This document shows positions 11,901-26,900 of a stretch of 64,000 nucleotides of DNA, piece by piece. A program made the position numbers and the translations under genes. The notes under the pieces are model-generated. The model had not been told where the DNA came from. It did no database searches and worked only from the letters and a program-made list of their open reading frames with translations. Every line of letters begins with the position of its first letter. The first letter of the stretch is position 1. Origin of the DNA: Paragonimus skrjabini miyazakii (lineage: Eukaryota; Platyhelminthes; Trematoda; Plagiorchiida; Troglotrematidae); assembly GCA_014338405.1 (NCBI GenBank), contig JTDE01001507.1, positions 46,551 through 110,550 on the forward strand, in the 5' to 3' direction.

Positions 11901-14900
11901 CGCAAACGGATTTGTCATCGAGAGTTGTATTTTTTTAGTAAGAAGAGAGCACATCAACCAACAACCCTGAACAGTTAGACCATAATTAGAACATAAAAAG
12001 TGAACTAGACATGAACGAGACACTTTCAACGTGAAACATCACCAAGAGATTGATAATCAACGTGAATATTAAGTTATAATTTCCTGAAATTGAATTGTAA
12101 TCAGGAAACAGACGATAGTGTCCCGATACGGCCATACAGATACACAGATCACAGACGTTGATGCTCGAATTCCATCTCTAAAGATACAGACTGTTGAGCA
12201 AAACGCGTGATGGGGCATTGCACTAAAGAGTTTGGTCGGCCAAGATATCGGCTAAATATTCGTAACCAAGTGGTACAGAACGTACGAATTCAATCGCAAC
12301 ATCTCACTCGGAAATATTATAATGCGTGGCAAATCTTGAATTTTGAACGATAATACAGACATTTTTAAGTGTCGACATCTAACGACAGAAGAGAATCGAA
12401 GATCTGTTGAACAAGAACTGTGACAAGCAGTGTTTCATGCAAAACATATAGGAATGAACAAGACAGAACTCCCCACTCGAGCAGCAATTTCCCAGCTGGT
12501 TTGTGAGATACGGAAGTAAGATATGATCTCAGAGTAATCGTGGAGCTTCCCGAGCAGGATTCAGTGATCAACTTCGAAGCATGCTGTGAACAAGCTTGAC
12601 AGGAAACCAACAATGAAATCGCCTCCATCAACGGTTTGGTCTATTGTTCACAGGCAGCATTCCGATTGGTAACTCATGAAAATATCCATCAGAGTGCATT
12701 ATGAGAGTAATCCAGTAGTATGAACCAAACCAGTAGTTCAGCAAATATAACTCCAATAAGGGTCGTCGTGAATGTAGAGATAACTGAAAATAGTTTGATT
12801 CACACGTTTGATAAGATCACTAATTTGAGGATGGGTTAATCCGTGTGTTAACCAATTAGGATTTGAGATACACGTGGTCAACTGAAGAATTAACTAGTGT
12901 GAAGACTGTTCTGATGTAACGTGAGGCGAGGATCCAGCAATTTAAGGACGAAAAATCACAGAAATGAAATGGTGGTGGAGAACAACTGAAATGTTCCACA
13001 TGCACTCGGTTATTACATCAGAACACATGACAGGGGATACGTCGAAGCGGTGGTTATGAATACTGTTAACACTGCATTAAATTGACATGATAATCCTACG
13101 CAGACGATAAGAGCAATTTAGTATACAATTTATCACGTCAACAGCGGCCACGCTGATACTCACTTGTTTTGGATCGACAACAAATTCACTGCTCAGTTGT
13201 AACTAATGCCGTGGTTTACACGTCCACACAACTGTTTCCGACTAGTCACAAGTTCAGTAGTACATAGTACATATTTGTTCAACTCACTCTGAGTGTGCTT
13301 TTTAGCAGTGAATGAGTTCGATGTGCAACGCCGGAATGAAATTTTATCTCTAGACGATGGATCACACGTTTAAGTGTCATCTGTGTTTTCGTATTTATAC
13401 GGAGCCACCAAAGGAAATCAACATCGAATACGTGTCGGTGGTGAGAGTGAGTTCCAGTGAGAATTGATTGAAAAATCCTGCATAGGTGGTCAATGTACCA
13501 GATGATTCACTGGATGTCATGTGACAGTGATTTGGATGGACAACCCAGTCCAGATGTAAAATGTCAGGTTTGCCGATGTGGAAATCCAGTTCAGCTGGTC
13601 GGGTAAACGCTACGTCTGAGTAAGCTGTTTCAGTCGATGATACGAATGGGGATGAAGTCCAGGTATATGGAAATACCATCCCGTAGAACCTATCAAATCT
13701 GCCAAACCATTAATCACTGACCTCACCTGTGTTCGGAGTGCGAACATGTTTTCATGTTGTGTCAGTAGGCAGTAGCTGTCACGAAAACGCTAATAACTGT
13801 CGTTATACACAGTGGGTTGACTAGTGGAAACAGGTCAGAGGAATCCTCTTCTACTACTATCGACACTGTGATATCAGACCACTGGTGAGCAGTGTGTTTG
13901 CAGGAACGAAATCTTCTGATCATCGGTGGGATAATGCTCCACAGCATTTCTAACTGAACAAACTAGAAAGAACTCAGTGATTAATCAGAACATGGTGAGC
14001 TAGTGATCACTAAGCAGAACAGAGGACCGATTCGCTAGTTAATAATTATCAACTTCGTGTTGGTTGGACGATAATCCATCCAAGTGGATGTTTGCAATTT
14101 CCTTCACGGTGTGAATCCATTGGCAGTTTCATTCAAATAAGCGTTTAAGATTTCATCAGAGAATTCACGAGCAGGTTATGTCGAATGAACGTGTGCCTCG
14201 TTGTTTTCGTGTACGATTTCAGACTTGAGTAGGTCAACCCGAGTGAGCTGCACAGCAATCACAACGTAGCCAGCTGACGGTAAGTCACATGGACTACGAC
14301 AATGTATGTGTAATCATTGTGGACAACGAAATAAAGTATTTGTGATTAACTCAGGAGAAGCAGGATTTTGCACTTCGGATGTCGCAAATATGATCAACTA
14401 TATCATTCCCTCTGTTTGTTTGAAACAGGAGAGCGCACGTGTAAACAGACAATGTTTGAAACTATTTGGTTGATTTGTATAAAAATTTTCCATAAAGCTT
14501 TCTGGATGGCACTCAAGAAAAACTTCATTATAAATTAACACTAAGGCCATTTCTCGTCTTATCCTACGAGATATATNNNNNNNNNNNNNNNNNNNNNNNN
14601 NNNNNNNNNNNNNNNNNNNNNNNNNNNNNNNNNNNNNNNNNNNNNNNNNNNNNNNNNNNNNNNNNNNNNNNNNNNNTATCTGCTGACAATTTCTAGGTAA
14701 TTTTCGTAAGGTTTCCGTCTACGGCTTTCCAGAATCAGTTATTGTCTTTTCTTCAAGACGGTGGTCAATTCGAATTGAGTATCCATGACGCTTATGTAGA
14801 AGTTCAGATTTTGCCAATTCAGATAAATTCTACGTAGTTGTTAGTATGCACGTTCGTTAGTGTATTTTCAGAAACGAAATCTTTATCAAGTGTGCCGTTG

Positions 14901-17900
14901 CTGGATGATATCTCCTACGCGAATTGACTGAGTAGATTTTCGTTTATCCGTTCAGAAAAACAGTGATATTTGTACAAATCGCATAGGCAGAGTGCCAAAA
15001 ATAACCTGTCGTAGGTAATATTGATTAACAAGATGCCGTCTACGGTTTCAATCAATCGTATTTCGAGGCAAACCTGGGCAACATTTGGACGTTATTCGTT
15101 GCTGCATCTACGCGAAAAACCCGTGTTTCGTTTTGCACACTTTTCAATTAACAGTGCAATTTCCAAATAGAATCAATTAGAATTTCGGTATTGTGTAGGT
15201 TATTCATGCAAATCTTGTCCATCTGTTTTTAACAATCATAGATATTCCTTCAGACTGCATTTGATGATTAAAACGAAACGTTCTTTGGTGTGTAAGGTAT
15301 CCATTGTGTGCTCAGTAACTGGATATCTCCTATAGTTAGTTTGAAACGAATATTTACCAAATGATTTATGGACTGACTGACAGTTACAGAATGTCAACAA
15401 TGTTCACATGTGGAAGGTTACCGTTCGTAACAATAACATGAATATACAGACTGTTTTAATTGCTTGCAAATTTCGGGCGATTTGACTGGGTTTTGCTGAA
15501 AACCACCTGATTTCCGGTGCGGTTTCAAAATTCCTACAGAATTTCAGTGAGACCCTTCCGAAAAGATGTAGTGTGCTCCAGGTTTATTCTTGTGATAGCT
15601 CGTCAATAGCGGAGAGCTTTGCACTATCAGGGATTGCAACTGTGTTAATGCTTAAATTAATCAACTACGTTGATTACTGAGTCACTGACCTCGCAGCATA
15701 TATGACTGAATTGGCGTTTGCAAATATTCGTTCATGAGAAATTTTTGCAGTGGGGTTTCGTCAACAGAGCAGTTGTCCTGTTAATTCAAATTGGCGATCT
15801 CAATGTTGTGACTTCTCATCCAGCTGGAATCACAAAAACCACTAAACTTGTCTAGCATTATCGAACCATTGAGACGTTCGTCGTAGTTCAAACCTTAGTC
15901 TTAGTAATGGTGTACATTAATAGCGACCTTCAAAAAGGCCGAGTATTTGGTAGTCCTTATGAAAGGGTGTGACTGAATAACTCATCCCAGCACGAAAGCT
16001 GTAATCGATTTTGGATTGTTTATTTTTTATTTGTTTCACCTAAAAAGAACCCCAGATCTACTACATACTGTTACAGACTACGAAAACCTTGACATGTTTG
16101 TAAGTATATTTTGTGATTTTGCTTCATATACTTGAGTCGGGTTGGCTCAATTCAAGAAGGACAGGCGACAGTCAACAGAAATCATGGAGAGATGCTAGCC
16201 TGAATTTTTAAATCGTTAATTTCATCTAGCTTACAAGCATCGCGTGTGCATACTTGTGGGAAATCGGTCAAGTTAACTAGTCAACTGATTTGCTTCGAAA
16301 AATGTGCTAGTCTGTAGTTTCTTTCTTCATTCAAGTGAAAAAATGGATTCGAAACTGACAAGATAGTTCTCATTGCAAATTTATGGATTAGATTTTACCA
16401 GACATTTATTCTGTTTCATCTCTAAATGCTAAGAGGAAAGGTGGTGTGCTAACATTTGATTTCAATAAACTACATATCGAAAACATAAGGGTAGTGGTAT
16501 GACAGTCAACATTTCCTGTTACAGGCGTGGTCCCTGAAGTCGAAATCACAGTTGTGAAAAAATGCGATGTGCTAACAGAGGCGACTTTTGGTGTCAACTA
16601 CTTCTTTTCATAAACCTTTGAATAAATGGCCGTCAAAAAGCAGAAGTCACCATAAGACTCAGGAGGTGACTTACAACTTAAAAATTTTCTCATTGGTTAA
16701 TTTTTAGTGATAACTGAACATTTTCCAAGTGGACTTACTCTAGTTTAAATTCGGTAAACCATGACTGACGTGAATTTGATTCCCTTACTGTATGGTATGA
16801 GATGAAACTTTGTACAGCTTGTCTATGTATTCAGGAATGCTGAATTGTGAACCAAAATTGAAAGCCACATTCTACTTAAAACTGTTTATAACTAAATATG
16901 ATAGGTCAGTCACGCGTGGAAGGTTTTCTATGCTATCGGAACCAATTTAGCGAGCACTAAACTTCTTTCTGTCAAACGAAGCATGCACATACAACCACAC
17001 ACATCAGTTGCTTGTTCTACATAGCATGACCAGACCGAACGGATCAGTGATTCCCACAACCGATTAAGGTAGCCTGGCTATGTAAGAATAAACTAGTAGT
17101 AACTGTGTTGATTGTTTGGAACACTCGTCCAGTGAACACTGCTGAATCATGTTGATTACGCAAACCGCGTTGCATACCATCTTGTCTCAACGTGAGCAAC
17201 GTGTCCAGCAGAGTAGCCTGTGTGTTACTGCCATATCGTGAGCACTATCATGTTACGTCTACATGTCAGCATGTGATTCCTTGCATCTAGCCTAATGGAT
17301 TAAATAAACAGTCCAAGCGATCGTCTCTACGTGACTCATCTAGAAGCCAGACCGTCTGATACTCTTTCTTCACGCTATTTTTGAACTGGTTACGATTGCA
17401 CAGCTCACCCTGCACGGTGAACTTAGTGAAGAAGTGTCTAGCACACTTGCCTCATAGGCATGATAGCCAATATTCAGCATTCAATTCGGGCAGGATACTT
17501 ACAGCCACCCTAGAATAGTATGAGCACAAATGAAGTCCAGCCAGTCCTCTTGAAGAGATTTACATGATAATCTAATGGAAATACAAAACATTGCACAAAC
17601 TCCCCTCAGTTTAGATACACTAAATATACACAATGACGTTCAGCCTGTTTAAACAATGAGGGGAGAGATATTGTCTGATCCAAAACTTAGATGTACAGTT
17701 TTTGGCTTATAATTCCGTGGTGTACGGACGAATTTTGTTATCGTCCGTTACGGCAAGAATAAGAGAATTTGCTGTTATCCATATGGCGAGGATTTCTCCG
17801 TAGATTGAACAAGATGAATTAGTTCCTCAATCTTGAGGTGAGCAGAATCACGTTGAAGAGCAAACTCTATTCGGTTTGTTAAGTCACCATTAAACAAGAC

Positions 17901-20900
17901 CATAGGCTGGGCCGAACAATTGCTAATTTTTCCGTTAGTGTTACTTTTTTACAAGAATGAACGAATGGATTTGAGCGTATTAGGAGACCGCAAAAACAAT
18001 CGTTTTCTGGTAAAAGTAAACACAAAGTTGATGTGAAGTTGACCCGCACTGAATGATGGGAAGCAGAGAATAATAAGCGCAATCGAAGTAGCCATCAAGG
18101 CCAGTTGCGAGTTTTGATTATCACATTACGCACAGTAGAATAAATATGGAAATAATTGCCAGGGAGTGTTAGAAAATCGGTTAATAGAAGGATGGTGGAC
18201 TATTTGATAGCTGAAATTTAAACTATCCCTGTTATAAACCCTGAGTTTGATGTGCTGAAACTGAAATATACTTTGTTCACTCCTTTTTTCGGCACACAAG
18301 TTATATGATAATAATCTCGTCAATATTCAGTCTACGGAATATCACCGTATTTACTTGGTTTCTAGTCATTCACTAAACAACCCGAGAGTTTACGTTACAA
18401 ACAAATAAGTTGGAGGAAGGTTTATCAATTATATTCATGTTATCAAATATATATCATAATATTATAATTGCAGCAGTTGCTTACTGTGATTCACTTAGTG
18501 AACTAAAGGACACTCCGTCATTTTACTCGGTCAAACTTGTGTTACCCGGCATTTCATAGCTGGCGTCCTTGTGACAAATTTTTACAATCATGCGCACAAT
18601 TGAATTCTGAAATATTCATTTTTGGTGAAATGTTAGCCTCTTTATGTAAACTGGAGCGGGACGAACGATTAGTCTGTTTAACTTGATATCCAGTTCCAGC
18701 TGATCGGACAGAAATCATCTTCCTTTTTTTAAATGTAATTTACTATCCGCTATGTCAGAAATCTCAAAGCCAGTGGTAAAACCGTATCGTCGCTGTTAAC
18801 ATCCAACCTAAAGCTCAGTTGTCCGGATTAAGAAGTACCGGTTCAAACGATCTATCAATCACATTAACTTCGACTACAACAGACCTACAACAGACATCAA
18901 ACTGTCGCGATGCAATGTGAATTAACACTCTTGGTTCATCTTCTTCTTTACCAGTTGTTCAAAGATATAACAAACGTAACAACAACTTACTGCTAAGGAC
19001 TTCCCTATTGTAAGTCATGGTCTATTCCATGGTAACAGGCACGTTAACAAACCCGAAAAGAGACATTTTTCCTACTTCACTGTGACTGTTTATTATAATT
19101 CTAGTTGTTTTTAATACAGAGATTTGCGTTGCTTCACTTTACCTCGAAACCGAGTACTGCAGAATAAGGGAAGATATTTACCAACGAATTCCGAAACCGA
19201 CGGTCAGTGACTTTTGCTTTTCTCCACCAAAACGGACTTGATGGTTTGACGTGCATTTTGAAAACTCCTTAGGTGTGCCAACAAACTTTCGACAATCTGC
19301 CCAACTAAATATGTCGACTCCAGAGTCGCTAGGGAACTACCATGTATATTTCAAACTGAAAGTAATGTTTCTTAGGATCGCTAACTTTTCGTAGTTCTGT
19401 TTATTTGGGTCATGAACGAAATGATGATTGAACTGTTTGCAACGCACAAACCATGCGTTATCGTCCAACCAGGCGAAATAGTCGACTTTCTGGTCATACT
19501 GACCGTTTCAGATCCACAGAGAAAGTAGTGATCATTATTTATTGGTCTATGCATTCTCCTCTAATAAACCCAACGGTTTTAATACTGCATACAACTTAAT
19601 AACTCAATCCCCTCATTCCGCCTGGTTTGCTCCAAACAAAACAGTCACATTTATTTTGATAGTTTTGTGACAGTTGACCATCAACACGGTGACTGGTTAA
19701 ACACTGATGATGAATGCACATCCGACTGAGGAGAGTTCGATCCATCCACTACTAGACTGTTTCATTTTATCAGGTTGTAGCCAATTACTATTTCAAGGCG
19801 CTTAACGACGAAGTATTTGGCAGATAAGGTAATTTAATGAATTTAGCCGTTTTACGCTTTTACATATAAGTTCCGTTAGAAATTACCACTAACATGACTG
19901 TCATTCATATATAAAGCCGTTTAAGCAACAAAAACTGAATTCTAAGTTGTCACTGTTATTGCCATTATACAGGAATAATGATATATATGGCATCTGTGTG
20001 TAATATCACGTAATGTATGTGTTACAGTTTTGCTCTGGTAACTTGACTACCACTATCTAAACGTTTCCCGCCAAATAGTTTAATATTTAAAACAACTATG
20101 ATAAAATTGACGAGTTTTGGCATTTCCCGTATTATTGTTTAGATACACTGTTCCAATTATTTTTATTGACTACTAGAACTCACTACTGGATGCAGGTACT
20201 AACCACTTTAGTCTTCTCATTGCCAAAAGCAAATTAGTGGTTTGTAAATGGGTGTGCCATAATGTGAATCGCATTTAACCCCAGAAAAAATTCTGTGTTT
20301 TACTTCCAATAAACAAAGTCTTAGTTGACAACTGTCACACTTTAGTAACAGTAAACCTATTGTAAAAAACGAGGAGTTTTACTATAATTGTTCTGATAAG
20401 ATACTTTACGATGACTTGTCCAACAGTTTGTTGGATTATTGGAATGATTTTTAGTATAGTGTTTACATCGCATACAACGTTCACAATCGATTTTTCTTAC
20501 ATCCCACCGCAACATATGTGCTGTTTCCTCTGATTGAACCTTGACAGTCTAAGATCTTTATGTGCTAACTTTTCATCAAACACGGCCGTTTATTGATTAC
20601 ACAAAAATCTAGCCACAGTGATTTGTAAAGAGATTGTAACTGACATAAATTGAAGAATAGTTCAGTACATAAACTTTCACTGACCACTTGTAGCAGATAT
20701 GCTCCGATCATACACATATATCACACCAGTATTGCTTCGTTCGTAAGTGTGAACCTGGCCTATCATTCATTGACATCTTTGACCAACACGGGTACAAACT
20801 GATGGACGGAGTAGTTATTTACGTTGAATATATACACAATATGCGCATCGACTATCTGGGACATTATTTTCGCACGTTCATAGACCGAACGGTAATGAGT

Positions 20901-23900
20901 TGAGTAAACATGTGCCACAGGGCGACTTAAGGCAGCTTTGATCCAGACAACCAGCATGGTCCATGTCGTCTATTCAATCTATATAATTACAATTAATTTC
21001 TGCAGAACAACTATAGTCACCATCGTTTTTGAGCCGGAGACGGCCAGTCAGCATCCAGAACCAACAAACGCCCAGTTACTGTCGGTCACGTGACATAGAA
21101 ATGCGTTTCCGAAAGTGTCGACCACTGTATTGGGGAGTTGTCTTTCAATAATACTCGACTGAAAACCTCCGGTTACTGGACTTTAATCTCTGGTCATCTT
21201 TTTTCAAGTATGCACCTGTAATGATTATCTCGACTGGCAAAAGATTTTCTTTAATTTCTACCTTATATCAGCCACACTTTAATCTATTGTTAACTTATTC
21301 ATAACAGAAAAGGAACAGTCGTTCATCTTTACAAATATTTTCATCCGTTTCACTGCTTGGCAGAGACTGTTTGGTAGCATTATTGTTGTCAGAGAATGGT
21401 TCAGTCAACATTGCTTCGAGAAGGTCAGCTGTTGATGTGATTTTCATAATCCTACGAGGGCAACGGGCCTACGTAATTCCTGGATAACGATGTTTAATCT
21501 TTTCAAACAACGACAGTAAAGCACGTCATGTAGTATATTAATACTGTTCATTAAGGTCGAATGATGACCTGCCAGTAAGATATCGATTTGACTGAAAAAA
21601 TGCTAGTTGAATCTCAGCTGTCATTTTAAGTATTAACAAAATGTGGAGGAAAGATTTTGCTTGCAGCTGTATTTCCGGCAGATATGACAATGTTTGCTTC
21701 ACACACACACACACACACGTATATATCCCAATAGAATAAGACGAGAAGTAGCTTCAGTGCTAAGTGATACTGAAGTTCTTCTTGTGTGATGAAATCTTAA
21801 GCGCTTATTTGAATGAAACCGCCAGTGGATTCACACCGTGGAGGGAATTGCAAAATCCACTTGGATGGATTGTCTTCACACCAGCACGAAGTTGATAATA
21901 ACTAACTTGTGAATCGATCCTCTCTTCTGCTTAGTGATCACTAGCCTACCCTGTTTTGATTAATCACTGAGTTCTATCTAGTCTGTTAAGTTAGAAATGC
22001 TGTGGAGCATTTTCCCACTGGTGACTATAAGATTTCGTTCCTGCAAACACACTGCTCACCAGTGGTCTTATGTCACAGTGTAAGTGAATACCAGAGGATT
22101 TCTCTAGCCTATTTCCAATAATCAACTCACTGTGTATAACGACAGTTATTAGCGTTTTCGTGACAGCTACTGCCTACTGACACAACATGAAAACATGTTC
22201 GCACTCCGAACACAGGTGAGGTCAGTGATTAATGGTTTGGCAGATTTGACAGGTTCTACGGGATGGTATTTCCATATACCTGGACTTCATCCCCATTCGT
22301 GTCATCGACGGAAACAGCATTCTCAAACGCAGTGTTTATCCGTCCAGCTGAACTGGATTGCCACATAGGCAAACCTGACATTTTACACTGGGACTGGGTT
22401 GCTCATTCCAACCACTGTCATATGACATCCATCGAATCATCCGGTAGATTGACCACCTATGCAGGATTTCTCAATCAGTTCACGCTGGAATTCACCGTCA
22501 CTACCGATGCATATTCGATGATGATTTCTGTTGGTGGTTCTGTATAAATATGAAAACACAGATGACACTTAAACGTGTGATCCATCGTCTAGAGACAAAG
22601 TGTCATTTCGCCGAAGCACACAGAACTGACTGTTTGCAAAACAGCACACTCGGAGTGAGTTGAACAAATATGTACTATGCGCTACTGAGGTCGTAACTAA
22701 TCAGAAACAGTTATGTGGACGTGTAGACTAGGGCATTAGTTACAAGTGAGCGGCGAATTTGTTGTCGATCCAAAAGAAGTGCGTAGCAACGTGGCCGCTG
22801 TTGACGTGATAAATTGTATACTAACTTGCTCGTATCGTTTGGGTAGGATTGTCATCTCAATTTAATGTAGCGTTATCAGTATTCATAACCACCGCTTCGA
22901 CATATCCCCTGTCATGTTTTTTGATGTAATCACCTAATGCATGCGTAACACTTCGATTGTCCTCCACCCCCACTTCAGTTCTGTGATCTTTCGTCCATAC
23001 ATTGCTGAATCATCGCCTCACTATACATACAACCTTAGAACAATATTCAAAATAATTAATTACTCAACCGTTCACGGAGCATGAGTGTATATCTCAAATC
23101 CTAATTGCCGCACACACAGATTGAACCATCTTCAAATTAGTGACCCCATCGAAAGAAACATTTACGTGTGGGTCAATCTATTCCCCGTTATCTCCACATT
23201 CAAGACTTTCCTGATCGACGTCATAGTTCCAGAACAACTGGTCTAGTTTGTACTACTGGTTAACAGTCATAATGCACTTTGATGAGTATTTTCATGAGTT
23301 ACCAATCAGAATGTTGCCTGTGAACAATAGACAATCTTTGATGGAGACGATTTCATTGTTGGCTTCTTTTCAAGCTTGTTCACAACATTCTTCGGAGCTG
23401 ATCGCTGAAACCTGCTCGGGAAGTTCCGCGAGTACTCTGAGATCATACCTTACTCCTGTATCTCACAAACCAAATGAGGAATGGCTCCTGGAATAAGGAG
23501 TTCTGTCTTGTACATTCCTATATGTTTTGCATGATTAACTGCGTTTCGCAGTTCTTGTTCAACAGATTTTCGATTCTCCTCTGTCGTTAGATGTCAACAC
23601 TTAAAAATGTCTGTATTATCGTTCACAATTCATGATTTTACACGCATTTTAATATATCCGAGTGAGATGTGTTTGAATTCGTACGTTCCGTATCACTTGT
23701 TTAACTGTCGTCTAGACCACCCTCGTTTGTTATTTTATTCATCGCTCATCGTTCTCGCTTAACAGTCTGTTTTCTGAGAGATGGAATTCGAGCCCCAACG
23801 CCTATGACCTCTAGTAGTGGTAGTTTGAGACGACTGCCGTCTATCTCTGGACTATAGTTTAATTATAGAAAATCATAACTCAATATTTATGTCGACTGTC

Positions 23901-26900
23901 AAATTGTTTGTGACGTTTCGCTCTAGGCATTATTGGTTATTTTCCGTTTCACATATACGCCCTACTCATGTGCTAACTACTCAAGATTTTGTCTTGTAGC
24001 TTGCGGAAATGTCAACGTGTACGAATGACGCAGTTCACAGTAATGCCTTAGTTTTCATATTCAGCCATTTTTCTCGTAGCGGAATCATCCTCCATGTATT
24101 TTCGACTTGACAGACAGGTATATGTTTATTACATCCTCACCTCTGTCTTTTCCTCCTGCTTTGGCATCAGCGCACTAATCATTTGTTCATCTACTGATGG
24201 AACGCAATTAGTTTAAACCTTTTAATGGTGTGCTAGTGTAACGTGGCCTAAGTGTTCGGTCTTTATCGGAATGTTGAATAGAACCTGACTGATGGCGATT
24301 TCTGTAACATCTGATATATCCTCTTTTGAAGCGTACACCAGTAAAACGAATGAATGGCTAAGTTCGATTTTCTCCCACAGACTCCAGTCGATTATTTTTA
24401 CTTGACAAGATGCAGCCTAGTAGACATTGATTTGTCTTGGAATTCGGTGCACTATAAATACTGGCTTAACCGTTAGATTTAGCTCTGGCGACACCAGAAA
24501 CTTCGTCTGATGTAAACTCACAAGAAATTACATGAAGAGTATAAGAATAATTTTCCAAGGTATAATGGGAAATTGTTGGTAGATAAACAGCTTTTAGTAT
24601 TTACTGGCAGACTTATTTGGGAAGGGTTATCTGGGGGAGTCTACAGCAAACCTACAATTCAAAAATATGATCTGCGAAACGAGAGGTTATGGTGCATTCT
24701 TGTGGGATCTTAATCGGATCTAGTGACGTAATGATGTGTCGCAACTTGTGATGAAGTACCAGCCCAAGACAAAGACGTGATTTATGGGAAAGTCCCGCTT
24801 GTACCTGATTACTACTATGTGCCGTAGGCATAATGAAAGTCACAATAGGAGTTTCAATACTATTGACAATTTGGCGGCCGTATTGGGTGACACACCAATA
24901 ACCATAATCAAAACCAGGACAATCGAGGTGCTGCTTGTCTGAAATAAATGTGGCCAACCCCAATTGATTTTATGAAGAAAGAAACGACGTCGATGGCGAA
25001 CGACTACTTCTCTGTTTAGTACCGCGCTGACTATACAAAGCTACGCAGTCATTTGAACAATATTGGAAGGTGAACTAAACTTCCCTCTAATTGCTCGCTT
25101 TTGTCCTGCCTGACACAACATAGCCTATCGGGATCTAAATCCTAATCAGCATAGACACTTTTGAATGTTATAACTTGATCCTGCCTAGTGTGAGGTTAGC
25201 GTCACGGTTGTCAACACGGTTGTTCCATAAAAAGGTGACCGAAATTCAATTCACGTATTTGAAATGAACATGTATTACAAATGTTCAGTAGCAAGTGCAA
25301 AACTCAAGCTTATTACATATTTGCGGCAGAGGCTGCCCGGAGAGTCGAGATCAATTTGAAGGTAGTGGTGAACCTTGAATGCTGTTCAGTTGAAGGATAA
25401 CTAGCAAATTCCTAACTCTCAAAAATGTTGTACAATACTCGTAATTACGTGAATCCTGATGAATGTTGCTAGCTTATTCTCAGTTGACTCCTGACAGGAA
25501 ATAAGAAAACTTTTGCCTCACTACTGAAGCAGAATAGCTTTGTTGAGGGAAGTACAGTGATTGTAATACTGATATAAGAAAAACAATGATATTGTTTAAC
25601 CTGAACGGACATAAGCTTGCGTTTAGCTGTGTTTCCAGAAGCTTGTGGAAGCCTGTGAGAGAGACGAACATATGTGAGTAGTTTTCAAATATCAGCCATT
25701 GTTTCACAAAATGGAATGATCAATACAGACAGAATTTCATTAAATTGGTAAATCCAGTGCCGTGAACGGAGGAACAACATATCTAGCTCGTAGCATGACC
25801 AATAATAATCAAGTTTATCGATGCATATAAACAACAATTATGAAGACAATCAAAGTTTTGGTCGAAAACAAGCCGATCAGGTTCACTGCTTATTCTACAG
25901 TTTTCCCAATAGTGGATTTTATTTTCTGATCACTTGACACTTCGAGGAATAAACATTTCAATGGTAACGGTACACTTCATCTAATGAAGTGATACTTTCT
26001 TGTCTGTGCAAAATAGTGGGTTAGATGTTGACGCTTGCAAGGTAAAAACTGCAAATATGAACTGACTATTTAGGTAAGAAAATCAAATTGTTTAACCAAA
26101 TGCGCTTATTTGCAGATACGCAATGAAAGGTAGCTTTGAAAACCTAGTTCTAATGTTTTATTGTGTGTGTCATCTCTGAACAAATGTACTGGGGTAACCC
26201 ACATTCACAAGCCATTTGGTTTTCTTAGTAAGTTCAAGGTTCTGCATATTCTCTCCTAACATGTAATAAATTATTATGTATAGTAGAAACACGATTTCAC
26301 AGGATCTGGTCAGCAATGTAAATGTCAGTACTACGAGAAAGTTTTCATATTTTATTCTCTCATGCAACAACGAAGATGCATATTGAAACTCTGGTCATAA
26401 AATAGGTTCGTTTGACCGAGTAACCTCGACAACGATTGTAACCAGTTTTCTGCACCGTACATCATCATAACTGCTGCACAATTGCAACGTTATAGCAGCA
26501 AAAATACACTTGTATGTTGCTTCGATTGTATTCAGAGTCACAGATCTTACTTCAACTTGTCTTAGTGCATTAGCGTCTAGCTGGTTTATTGAAAATATTT
26601 GCTCCAGTGAATAAATTACGAAAATGTAATTAAATCCCAATCAGGATAAATCATTTATGTAAATCAATACTACTTTCATAGATTGAAAAGGTAGTTAGAT
26701 TGTATACATGTTTCCGTCAATCATTTCAGCATTTTCATTGAATACAATTCACCCTTAATGTGATAAGCAATTAGTTGGAAGTTTATAATACATCCCAGTC
26801 ATCCATAGCACTCGCTCTCTTTGAATCAAATCGATAAACATGTTATCAAAATATGATTTGAAATTTCATGCAAATACAGTATCACGGCGACTAAAGTCTA

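Larger units (their letters stand above)
21720..23930 (+). repeat. Inverted repeat arm B, about 2.2 kb partner of arm A
   Basis: Reads in the same sense as the minus strand of arm A. It starts ATATATCCCAATAGAATAAGACGAGAAG, lacks about 350 bases present in arm A after position 21782, and stays alignable to about 23930. The two arms differ at very roughly one base in six in the better-conserved parts, so they are not recent copies or two haplotypes of one locus. It carries frames of 94 codons (22263-22547) and 82 codons (23248-23496). Confidence 0.75.

Noticed and set aside
24652..24963. 103-codon minus-strand open frame
   Set aside because: Composition looks protein-like, but no domain, splice site or second copy supports it.
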